A stretch of 64,000 bases of DNA from Pseudomonadota bacterium (GTDB taxonomy: Bacteria > Pseudomonadota > Gammaproteobacteria > Steroidobacterales > Woeseiaceae), in assembly GCA_022563195.1 (NCBI GenBank), contig JADFNV010000008.1, positions 30,233-94,232 of the forward strand, in the 5' to 3' direction. This document shows positions 58,210 through 64,000 of this stretch, piece after piece; position 1 is the stretch's first letter; every line of letters begins with the position of its first letter. The notes below the pieces were generated by a model, which was given only the letters and a program-made list of their open reading frames with translations, made no database searches and was not told the origin of the DNA. The translations under genes and the position numbers were made by a program.

Positions 58210-59253
58210 ATGGATGACAACCGCAAAAAAGCACTCGCAGCAGCACTTGGGCAGATTGAAAAACAATTTGGCAAGGGCTCGGTGATGCGCCTTGGTGATA
58301 GCAACGCAGTCAGGGACATCGAGGTTGTTTCAACGGGCTCAATCGGGCTCGATGTGGCGCTCGGAATCGGTGGCTTGCCCAGGGGGCGGGTTGTTGAAAT
58401 CTATGGTCCGGAGGCCTCGGGGAAGACGACACTGGCGCTGCAAGTTATCGCCGAAGCTCAGAAACTCGGTGGTACGGCGGCTTTTGTCGATGCCGAGCAT
58501 GCGCTCGATCCGAAGTACGCCGGAAAGCTTGGCGTCAATGTTGACGAATTGCTCGTTTCCCAGCCCGACACCGGCGAACAGGCGCTGGAAATTACGGACA
58601 TGTTGGTGCGTTCGAGCGCCATCGACATTATCGTTATCGATTCGGTCGCAGCACTGACGCCGAAGGCCGAGATTGAGGGCGAGATGGGCGATTCGCATAT
58701 GGGCTTGCAGGCACGCCTGATGTCGCAGGCACTTAGAAAACTGACGGCCAACATCAATCGCTCGAACACAATGGTGGTCTTCATTAACCAGATTCGCATG
58801 AAGATTGGTGTCATGTTTGGCAATCCCGAGACGACGACGGGTGGTAATGCACTTAAGTTCTACGCATCTGTGCGCCTCGACATCCGCCGCATTGGTGCGA
58901 TCAAGAAAGGTGACGAGATCATCGGCAACCAGACGCGCGTCAAGGTCGTCAAGAACAAGGTCTCGCCGCCATTCAAAATGGCCGAATTCGAAATCCTCTA
59001 CGGCCATGGTATTTCCCGCGAAGGCGAGATCATCGACCTGGGTGTGGAACATGGTCTGATTGACAAGGCGGGTTCGTGGTACAGCTATGGTGATGACCGA
59101 ATTGGCCAGGGCAAGGAAAATGTGCGTGAGTTTCTGAAGACGCATCCTGAGATCGCAGCGGAAATCGAGCAAAAAATTCGCGCGAAGCTCCTGCCGGATA
59201 CCGTCGAAAAACCGGCCAGTGAAACGGAGGCGGCGGTCGCGCAGGAAGCGTAA
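58210..59253 (+). CDS. recA: RecA recombinase
   Basis: The 347-residue protein has an N-terminal oligomerisation segment, Walker [10 protein letters not shown] (residues 66-74), and [20 protein letters not shown] at Walker B and loop L1. Loop L2 is [20 protein letters not shown], and [20 protein letters not shown] follows. The C-terminus is acidic and alanine-rich. It drives strand exchange and LexA self-cleavage. The SOS box at 58137-58156 shows LexA control. recX follows. Confidence 0.98.
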   Translation: MDDNRKKALAAALGQIEKQFGKGSVMRLGDSNAVRDIEVVSTGSIGLDVALGIGGLPRGRVVEIYGPEASGKTTLALQVIAEAQKLGGTAAFVDAEHALDPKYAGKLGVNVDELLVSQPDTGEQALEITDMLVRSSAIDIIVIDSVAALTPKAEIEGEMGDSHMGLQARLMSQALRKLTANINRSNTMVVFINQIRMKIGVMFGNPETTTGGNALKFYASVRLDIRRIGAIKKGDEIIGNQTRVKVVKNKVSPPFKMAEFEILYGHGISREGEIIDLGVEHGLIDKAGSWYSYGDDRIGQGKENVREFLKTHPEIAAEIEQKIRAKLLPDTVEKPASETEAAVAQEA

Positions 59254-59264
59254 CCAAGCCGCTG

Positions 59265-59295
59265 CAGGAGCCTGGCACCTGGAATGCGGGCGATG
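59265..59295 (+). repeat. Expanded REP-like sequence between recA and recX
   Basis: CAGGAGCC...TGCGGGCGATG: head and tail match the REP consensus but the centre is enlarged (TGGCACCTGGAA). The tail runs into the probable recX start codon, ATG at 59293, so the repeat contributes the first codon; another ATG in the unit at 59284 is also in frame. Confidence 0.55.
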
Positions 59296-59763
59296 ACCAC
59301 GGTGTCTGAAAAATATTGCGATTCCGCCAAGGCCCGAAAAAAGGCGATGGATTACCTGGCTCGGCGCGAGCACGGTCGGGTCGAGCTCTTAGACAAAGTC
59401 ACCGCGGCCGGCTTTGGCGCTGACGTCGCAGAAGACGCGATCGCGCAGCTCACCGCGGAAGGCTTGCAAAGCGATCGGCGTTTCGTCGAGGCATTTATCC
59501 GCTCACGAATCGATCAGGGCAAGGGGCCAACGAGAATTCGTGCGGATCTCGGGCAGCGTGGCATTGTCGAGAACCTGATCGACGACGGTCTGACCGATGT
59601 GCAACAGAACTGGCACGACCTCGCGCGCGGGGTTCGGCAGAAAAAATTTGGCGCAAGCTGGCCCGCCGATTTCGAGACAAAAGCCCGGCAGATGCGCTTT
59701 CTTCAGTACCGCGGGTTCGAGCCCGATCACATTCAGGCTGCAGTTTCCGCATTCGGTGAATAA
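59293..59763 (+). CDS. recX: RecX, RecA-modulating protein
   Basis: The 156-residue helical protein has RecX three-helix repeats: KARKKAMDYLARREHGRVEL, then LLDKV, and GLQSDRRFVEAFIRSRIDQG with KGPTRIRADL. RecX caps RecA filaments and restrains recombination. It follows recA by 39 bases that carry a REP-like sequence but no terminator, so read-through from the SOS promoter is likely. The start could be the in-frame ATG at 59284 instead. Confidence 0.93.
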   Translation: MTTVSEKYCDSAKARKKAMDYLARREHGRVELLDKVTAAGFGADVAEDAIAQLTAEGLQSDRRFVEAFIRSRIDQGKGPTRIRADLGQRGIVENLIDDGLTDVQQNWHDLARGVRQKKFGASWPADFETKARQMRFLQYRGFEPDHIQAAVSAFGE

Positions 59764-59779
59764 CGCTTAGAATCCCCCG

Positions 59780-62386
59780 ATGAAGTCCATGACGAGCAAT
59801 GAGTTGCGCCAGGCATTCCTGGACTACTTTCGCGACCATGACCACGAGGTCGTTGCGAGCTCGCCGTTGGTACCCGGGAACGATCCGACGTTGCTGTTCA
59901 CGAATGCAGGAATGGTGCAGTTCAAGGACGTATTCCTGGGTCGCGACAAACGCAGCTATCAGCGTGCGGTGACCTCGCAGCGTTGCGTCCGTGCGGGCGG
60001 CAAGCACAATGACCTGGAAAATGTCGGCTATACGACACGCCACCACACGTTTTTCGAAATGCTCGGTAATTTCAGCTTCGGCGACTACTTCAAGCGCGAC
60101 GCCATTAAATACGCTTGGGAATTTCTGACGGAGACACTTGGGCTCCCGCCTGAAAATCTCTGGATCACCGTTTTTGATGAAGACGACGATGCCGCCGACA
60201 TCTGGCTCAATGAAATCGGGATTGATTCCGGCCGCTTTTCACGCATGGGTAAAAAGGACAATTATTGGGCGATGGGCGACACCGGGCCCTGTGGGCCCTG
60301 CAGCGAGATCTTTTACGATCACGGCCCCGAGGTCGCAGGTGGGCCGCCAGGTTCGCCGGACGAAGAGGGCGACCGTTTCGTCGAGATCTGGAATCTCGTG
60401 TTCATGCAGTTCAATCGCTCGGCTGACGGTGAAATGGTGCCACTGCCGAAGCCGTCGGTTGATACCGGCATGGGCCTCGAGCGCATTGCTGCCGTGATGC
60501 AGGGTGTGCACAGCAATTATGACATCGATCTGTTTACAAACCTGATCAGCGCTGTCGCGAAAACCTTAGGCGTCAAGAACGATGGTTCGAGTTCGCTCAA
60601 CGTGATTGCGGATCACATTCGAGCCTGCTCATTTCTGATCGCCGACGGTGTGTTGCCGGGCAACGAGGGCAGGGGCTATGTGCTGCGGCGCATTATTCGT
60701 CGCGCAGTTCGCCATGGCAAGAAGCTGGGCACGAACGATCTGTTCTTCCACAAACTTGTTGCTCCGCTTGGCCTGGAAATGGGTGATGCGTATCCCGAGC
60801 TCGTCAAAGCGCAGGCACATGTCGAAAAAGTGCTCGAGAAAGAAGAACAGCGTTTCGCCGAAACGCTGGATCAGGGCATGGAGATTCTCGAAGTGGCGAT
60901 TGCCAAACTTGATGGCAAGGAAATTCCTGGCGATGTGGTCTTCAAGCTTTACGATACCTTCGGCTTTCCGGTTGATTTGACTGCCGATATTGCGCGCGAG
61001 CGTGGTCTGACGATAGATCAAAGTGGATTCGAAGCAGCAATGACAGGGCAACGTGATCGTGCGCGGGCTGCAAGCAAGTTCAGTGCCGTTGCTGATGTTG
61101 CGATCAAGACCGATCTGGAAACGAATTTTTCGGGATACGAGGGTACCGACGGCAGCAGCACGATCGTTGCGCTATTTAGAGGCGATAAGGCGGTCAAGAA
61201 ATTGTCGACTGGTGATGATGGCGTAGTAATCCTGTCCTCAACACCTTTCTATGCCGAGAGTGGCGGTCAGATCGGTGATACGGGCAGCTTGCTCGAAAAA
61301 GGCAATCTCTTTCGCGTACAGGACACACAGAAGAGCGGTAGAGCCATCGTCCATATCGGCGTGGTTGAGAAGGGCGAGCTCAAGATTGGCGACGAGCTCG
61401 AGGCCACCGTCGACGCCGAACGCCGGCAAGCCATTCGGCTCAATCATTCGGCGACGCACTTGATGCATGCGGCTCTGCGCGCAGTACTCGGTGATCACGT
61501 GCAGCAAAAAGGCTCACTGGTTGCGCCCGATCGTCTGCGTTTTGACTTTTCACACTACGAAGCTGTTACGGACGATCAGGTCGTGGCAATCGAAGCTCTC
61601 GTCAACGATGAAATTCGGAAAAACGTCGTCGCGAAAACCACGGTCATGAACTACGATGACGCGGTCGCTTCGGGTGCTGTCGCGTTGTTCGGCGAGAAAT
61701 ATGGCGACGAAGTTCGAGTGCTCAATTTCGGTGATTTCTCAGTCGAACTTTGTGGCGGAACACACGTGGACCGAACCGGTGACATCGGCATGTTCAAGAT
61801 TACCTCGGAGGGTGGTATCGCTTCGGGAGTGCGTAGAGTTGAAGCCGTAACCGGCAAGGGCGCGCTCGAGTGGCTGGCGGCACAGCAACATGCACTCGAA
61901 AACATTGCGAAATTGCTGCGCAGTCAGCCGAACCAGGTGTCAGGTAAAGTTGAGCAGCTTCTAAAGCGTAACAAGCAACTCGAAAAGGAGTTGACCCAGG
62001 CGAAACAGGCGCTGGCTATGGGATCTTCTGGCGACCATTTCGACAACGTTCAGGAAATCGATGGCATCAAGGTACTTGCGACGCGTATAGATGGCGCGGA
62101 CGCTAAAACCCTGCGCGATGCGGTCGATCGTTACAAGGACAAACTGCAAAGCGCGGTGATCGTGCTTGGCTCGGTCGATAAGGGTGTCGTTCGGATCGCC
62201 GCGGGCGTTACCAAGAACAACACGGATCGCATTCGCGCGGGCGACCTGATAAAACCAGTCGCTGAACAGGTGGGCGGCAAGGGCGGCGGCCGCCCGGACT
62301 TCGCTCAGGCTGGCGGCAACAACCCCGATGCCCTCGATGCAGCGCTCGGGTCGGTTCCTGCCTGGGTTGCGGAACATCTGCGCTGA
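59780..62386 (+). CDS. alaS: AlaS, alanyl-tRNA synthetase
   Basis: This is an 868-residue class II synthetase. The aminoacylation domain has [20 protein letters not shown] with [15 protein letters not shown] and [18 protein letters not shown]. The editing domain has the zinc residues of [20 protein letters not shown] and [15 protein letters not shown]-terminal coiled coil and C-Ala domain end with [15 protein letters not shown]. It charges tRNA-Ala and edits Ser and Gly mischarging. An ATG at 59789 is an alternative start. Sixteen bases separate it from recX; csrA follows. Confidence 0.98.
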   Translation: MKSMTSNELRQAFLDYFRDHDHEVVASSPLVPGNDPTLLFTNAGMVQFKDVFLGRDKRSYQRAVTSQRCVRAGGKHNDLENVGYTTRHHTFFEMLGNFSFGDYFKRDAIKYAWEFLTETLGLPPENLWITVFDEDDDAADIWLNEIGIDSGRFSRMGKKDNYWAMGDTGPCGPCSEIFYDHGPEVAGGPPGSPDEEGDRFVEIWNLVFMQFNRSADGEMVPLPKPSVDTGMGLERIAAVMQGVHSNYDIDLFTNLISAVAKTLGVKNDGSSSLNVIADHIRACSFLIADGVLPGNEGRGYVLRRIIRRAVRHGKKLGTNDLFFHKLVAPLGLEMGDAYPELVKAQAHVEKVLEKEEQRFAETLDQGMEILEVAIAKLDGKEIPGDVVFKLYDTFGFPVDLTADIARERGLTIDQSGFEAAMTGQRDRARAASKFSAVADVAIKTDLETNFSGYEGTDGSSTIVALFRGDKAVKKLSTGDDGVVILSSTPFYAESGGQIGDTGSLLEKGNLFRVQDTQKSGRAIVHIGVVEKGELKIGDELEATVDAERRQAIRLNHSATHLMHAALRAVLGDHVQQKGSLVAPDRLRFDFSHYEAVTDDQVVAIEALVNDEIRKNVVAKTTVMNYDDAVASGAVALFGEKYGDEVRVLNFGDFSVELCGGTHVDRTGDIGMFKITSEGGIASGVRRVEAVTGKGALEWLAAQQHALENIAKLLRSQPNQVSGKVEQLLKRNKQLEKELTQAKQALAMGSSGDHFDNVQEIDGIKVLATRIDGADAKTLRDAVDRYKDKLQSAVIVLGSVDKGVVRIAAGVTKNNTDRIRAGDLIKPVAEQVGGKGGGRPDFAQAGGNNPDALDAALGSVPAWVAEHLR

Positions 62387-62489
62387 CGATTGGGTCTGGA
62401 TTTGCTTGGGTTTGTTACATAATGGGCATCTGGGCCGTAAATCGACTAGTATTACAGGGGTTTACAGACGAACGACGCGTGATAAGAAA

Positions 62490-62516
62490 GGGGGCGGAGC
62501 CCCGGCAGGAGTAGGA
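62490..62516 (+). promoter_or_regulatory. csrA leader with three GGA motifs (autoregulation site)
   Basis: GGGGC-GGA-GCCCC (62491-62503) presents GGA in a hairpin loop, the preferred CsrA target. Two further GGA triplets, in AGGAG (62508-62510) and AGGAA (62514-62516), make up the ribosome site. CsrA binding here would block its own translation. Confidence 0.65.
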
Positions 62517-62520
62517 AGCT

Positions 62521-62715
62521 ATGCTAATTCTGACGCGACGCGCTGGTGAGACGGTCATGATCGGGAGCGATATCACGATCACCGTCTTAGGGGTCAAAGG
62601 GAATCAGGTACGCATCGGGATCAATGCCCCGAAAGACGTTGCTGTGCACCGTGAAGAGATCTACGAGCGAATTCAGAACGAGAAAGCCGCAGAAAAGGCG
62701 CAAGAGGGCGGCTAG
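62521..62715 (+). CDS. csrA: CsrA/RsmA, global post-transcriptional regulator
   Basis: The 64-residue protein begins [20 protein letters not shown], carries the RNA-binding strand and [13 protein letters not shown], and has the usual length. CsrA dimers bind GGA motifs in mRNA leaders and control carbon use, motility and biofilm. The order alaS-csrA-tRNA-Ser-tRNA-Arg is the same as in E. coli. Its own leader carries three GGA sites. Confidence 0.98.
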   Translation: MLILTRRAGETVMIGSDITITVLGVKGNQVRIGINAPKDVAVHREEIYERIQNEKAAEKAQEGG

Positions 62716-62742
62716 GACAACTAGCCAGCCGACGGGGCTGAA

Positions 62743-62766
62743 GTAGGAGCGTCCCGTAAGCGCGAT
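62743..62766 (+). repeat. Diverged REP-like unit after csrA
   Basis: GTAGGAGCGTCCCGTAAGCG followed by CGATC keeps the GTAGGAGC head and GCGAT tail of the window-wide family but has a different central palindrome. Confidence 0.5.
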
Positions 62767-62795
62767 CATCGGTCGAACAGGCGCCCATATCGGCC

Positions 62796-62824
62796 TTTAC
62801 CTCATGTTGCACTGCCAGTAAGAT
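62796..62824 (+). promoter_or_regulatory. Promoter of tRNA-Ser
   Basis: TTTACC (62796-62801) and TAAGAT (62819-62824) are 17 bases apart. A GC-rich discriminator (GTCGCCCGCGC) follows, as expected for a stable-RNA promoter under stringent control. The tRNA begins 45 bases after the -10. Confidence 0.55.
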
Positions 62825-62868
62825 GTCGCCCGCGCGGGGGACCGCCGGGCAGCGGCAACGTACATATC

Positions 62869-62959
62869 GGAGAGATGGCTGAGTGGTCGAAAGCGCTCCC
62901 CTGCTAAGGGAGTAAGGGCTAATACCCCTTCGAGGGTTCGAATCCCTCTCTCTCCGCCA
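62869..62959 (+). tRNA. tRNA-Ser(GCT)
   Basis: The acceptor stem is GGAGAGA / TCTCTCC with discriminator G and an encoded CCA (62957-62959). The anticodon GCT is at 62903-62905 in the loop CTGCTAA, closed by CTCCC/GGGAG. A long serine-type variable arm and the T-arm CGAGGGTTCGAATCCCT are present. It reads AGC and AGU codons. The E. coli counterpart serV also lies next to csrA. Confidence 0.97.
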
Positions 62960-63003
62960 CATTAATTATTGGGCCCTTGAATAAAGGGCCCAATAATTAA
63001 TGT
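62959..63003. repeat. Perfect 20-base inverted repeat directly after tRNA-Ser
   Basis: ACATTAATTATTGGGCCCTT (62959-62978) and its exact complement AAGGGCCCAATAATTAATGT (62984-63003) flank GAATA. The left arm begins on the final A of the tRNA CCA end. There is no T-tract. An inverted copy of the tRNA T-arm follows at 63015-63029, so the two pairs together form a broken, larger foldback. Confidence 0.85.
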
Positions 63004-63040
63004 AGATAGTTAGAATTCGAACCCTCGAAAATAGACGATG

Positions 63041-63135
63041 GGGTTCGACAAATCGGCGAAGCAGATTTGGACGCACGAAGTGCGCCCGCAGGGCGAGGAG
63101 CGAAGCGACGAGTCAATCCCTCTCTCTCCGCCACA
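63041..63135 (+). repeat. Second copy of the tRNA-Ser 3' end, interrupted by about 66 bases
   Basis: GGGTTCGA (63041-63048) and AATCCCTCTCTCTCCGCCA plus CA (63115-63135) reproduce the T-arm and acceptor end of the upstream tRNA-Ser. Between them lie about 66 bases (63049-63114) made of small hairpins: CAAATC/GATTTG, GCAC/GTGC, GCCC/GGGC. No 5' half of a tRNA accompanies it. It looks like a duplicated attachment site or tRNA tail with an insertion in the T-loop. Confidence 0.7.
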
Positions 63136-63154
63136 CATTTGAAAATCAAACAAT

Positions 63155-63231
63155 GCGCCCGTAGCTCAGCTGGATAGAGTACTCGGCTACGAACCGAGCG
63201 GTCGGGAGTTCGAATCTCTCCGGGCGCGCCA
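63155..63231 (+). tRNA. tRNA-Arg(ACG)
   Basis: The acceptor stem is GCGCCCG / CGGGCGC, with discriminator G and an encoded CCA ending at 63231. The D-arm is GCTCAGCTGGATAGAGT. The anticodon ACG is at 63189-63191 in CTACGAA, closed by CTCGG/CCGAG. The T-arm is GGGAGTTCGAATCTCTC. The A34 would be deaminated to inosine to read CGN codons. A recombinase gene ends 15 bases after the CCA. Confidence 0.97.
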
Positions 63232-63240
63232 ATTAAAACA

Positions 63241-63275
63241 AAGGGTTAGCCGATTATTCCGGTTAACCCTTTTTT
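63241..63275 (+). terminator. Terminator after tRNA-Arg
   Basis: AAGGGTTAGCCG (63241-63252) pairs with CGGTTAACCCTT (63260-63271) with one G-T, and TTTT continues the tract to 63275. It ends the tRNA transcript and overlaps the last codons of the convergent recombinase gene. Confidence 0.85.
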
Positions 63276-64000
63276 CATTTCCGACACTTTTCCGACACTT
63301 CTGTCCGTCCTTTGGCGGATTAGCATCAGATTCGGCGTTTCAGTTCTGCCTCGACTCACAATGGCTTCAGCAGCATTGATGAGCTCTTGGAGTTCTGCAG
63401 CCGAATAATGCGTTGTGATGTCATCGTTGGCATGACCGAGTAATGCTTTACGGGTTTCCAATGGAATGCCCGCACTTCTCAGTCGCCTGCCAAAGGTGTG
63501 ACGCAGATTGTGAACGCCTTTTAAGATGCCGGGTTCGGTCGGCAGGCCGACCGCTTTCCATGCTCGTCTCCATGCGCTGCTACGCAGTTTGCCGACTGGT
63601 CTGCCTCGATAGGTGAAAACCCGCTCGGCGTGTATGCCACGACGGGACTCGATCACGCGACGCGCCACCGTGTTCAGTACGACAACACGTTCCGTGCTGG
63701 TCTTCGTGATGGAGGCCCCCAGGATGAACACCGAGGTCTCCATTTCGGGCAGTTGCACTTCCCAGTCCCAACGCAGTTGGCAAATTTCCTGTTCACGGCA
63801 GCCGGTGTTCAAGCCAAATAAAGCCGCATCAGCCAAATGGCGGGGCAGGGCCTTGATCAAACGATCCTGCTCTGACCACGATAGCGGATAGGCTTTAGCC
63901 TGCTTTCCTTTGACTGGAAGTCGGCTGATTAGCGCCGGTGCCTGAGTGAGCCATGGATTGCCATCCCTATCACGCCAGACTCGAGCCGACCGACTTAGTA
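63246..64000 (-). CDS. Tyrosine recombinase / integrase (C-terminal part, runs off the window)
   Basis: The frame is open from the stop at 63246-63248 to the right edge, giving about 250 residues. The TTG at 63860 is therefore not a true start; SWSEQDRLIKALPRHLADAA continues upstream across it. The catalytic domain has all active residues: Arg in LNTGCREQEICQLRW, Lys in SITKTSTERVVVLN, H-x2-R in HNLRHTFGRRL, His in LLGHANDDITTHYS and the nucleophile Tyr in the same motif. It points at tRNA-Arg and ends 15 bases from it, the classic arrangement of an integrase beside its attachment site. The N-terminal DNA-binding region and the cargo lie beyond the window. Confidence 0.93.
   Translation of the reverse strand, partial: LSRSARVWRDRDGNPWLTQAPALISRLPVKGKQAKAYPLSWSEQDRLIKALPRHLADAALFGLNTGCREQEICQLRWDWEVQLPEMETSVFILGASITKTSTERVVVLNTVARRVIESRRGIHAERVFTYRGRPVGKLRSSAWRRAWKAVGLPTEPGILKGVHNLRHTFGRRLRSAGIPLETRKALLGHANDDITTHYSAAELQELINAAEAIVSRGRTETPNLMLIRQRTDRSVGKVSEMKKGLTGIIG

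Noticed and set aside
62390..62423. csrA promoter at CATAAT (62418-62423)
   Set aside because: No -35 element at acceptable spacing; left unannotated although a csrA promoter in this gap is likely.
63246..63860. Recombinase as a complete 204-residue protein starting at the TTG at 63860
   Set aside because: The frame remains open with plausible recombinase sequence all the way to the window edge, so the gene is truncated by the window, not short.

Overview
The window is a chromosomal segment of a gammaproteobacterium with moderately high GC. The gene order supports this: sspB / yraN-lpoA / rsmI / rnpB, a complete mra-fts-mur (dcw) cluster, lpxC-secA-mutT-zapD-coaE-pilDCB, pilSR, bamD / rluD-pgeF-clpB, and pncC-recA-recX-alaS-csrA-tRNA-Ser-tRNA-Arg. 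This resembles Pseudomonas, Xanthomonadales and Chromatiales-type genomes. MurE carries the DNPR meso-diaminopimelate signature and LpxC is present, so the envelope is Gram-negative. Short REP-like palindromes headed GTAGGAGCCCG are scattered between genes. The exact genus cannot be fixed from the sequence alone.

Layout. Positions 1-3486: the 3' end of sspB, then yraN and lpoA on the minus strand, divergent from rsmI. 3500-4360: a REP pair, RNase P RNA, and the mra promoter with three TGGGN MraZ boxes. 4414-22006: fourteen division and peptidoglycan genes from mraZ to ftsZ, nearly all joined by 4-base stop/start overlaps and closed by a GC-rich hairpin. 22138-28193: lpxC, a convergent dciA (DUF721), an M23 peptidase gene preceded by a clear cyclic di-GMP-I riboswitch, secA with an extra internal segment of about 60 residues, and mutT. 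28194-28629: a 436-base palindrome-rich gap. 28630-38603 (minus strand): zapD, coaE, pilD, pilC, pilB, two type IV pilin genes, pilR and pilS. The second pilin has a textbook sigma-54 promoter and phased TGTCA/TGACA sites suitable for PilR.

38793-50821: sucCD, nadE, bamD (minus), rluD-pgeF, clpB with a sigma-32-like promoter, fmdB, a DUF502 gene and aspS. Two long hairpins lie here, with unrelated stems but the same 24-base loop core. 50833-58089: a small alpha/beta hydrolase, mutS (minus), a GT4 glycosyltransferase, pncC, a large lipoprotein of the serine beta-lactamase fold, and thpR. 58137-62715: a LexA-controlled recA, recX, alaS and csrA. 62869-64000: tRNA-Ser(GCT), a second tRNA 3' end interrupted by about 66 bases, tRNA-Arg(ACG), and the C-terminal part of a tyrosine recombinase that runs off the right edge. 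This is most likely the left end of an element integrated at tRNA-Arg.

Most of the window is core housekeeping. The points most worth following up are the c-di-GMP riboswitch on a cell-wall hydrolase gene, the paired conserved-loop/variable-stem hairpins, REP elements that supply stop codons of flanking genes, and the rearranged tRNA-Ser 3' region.
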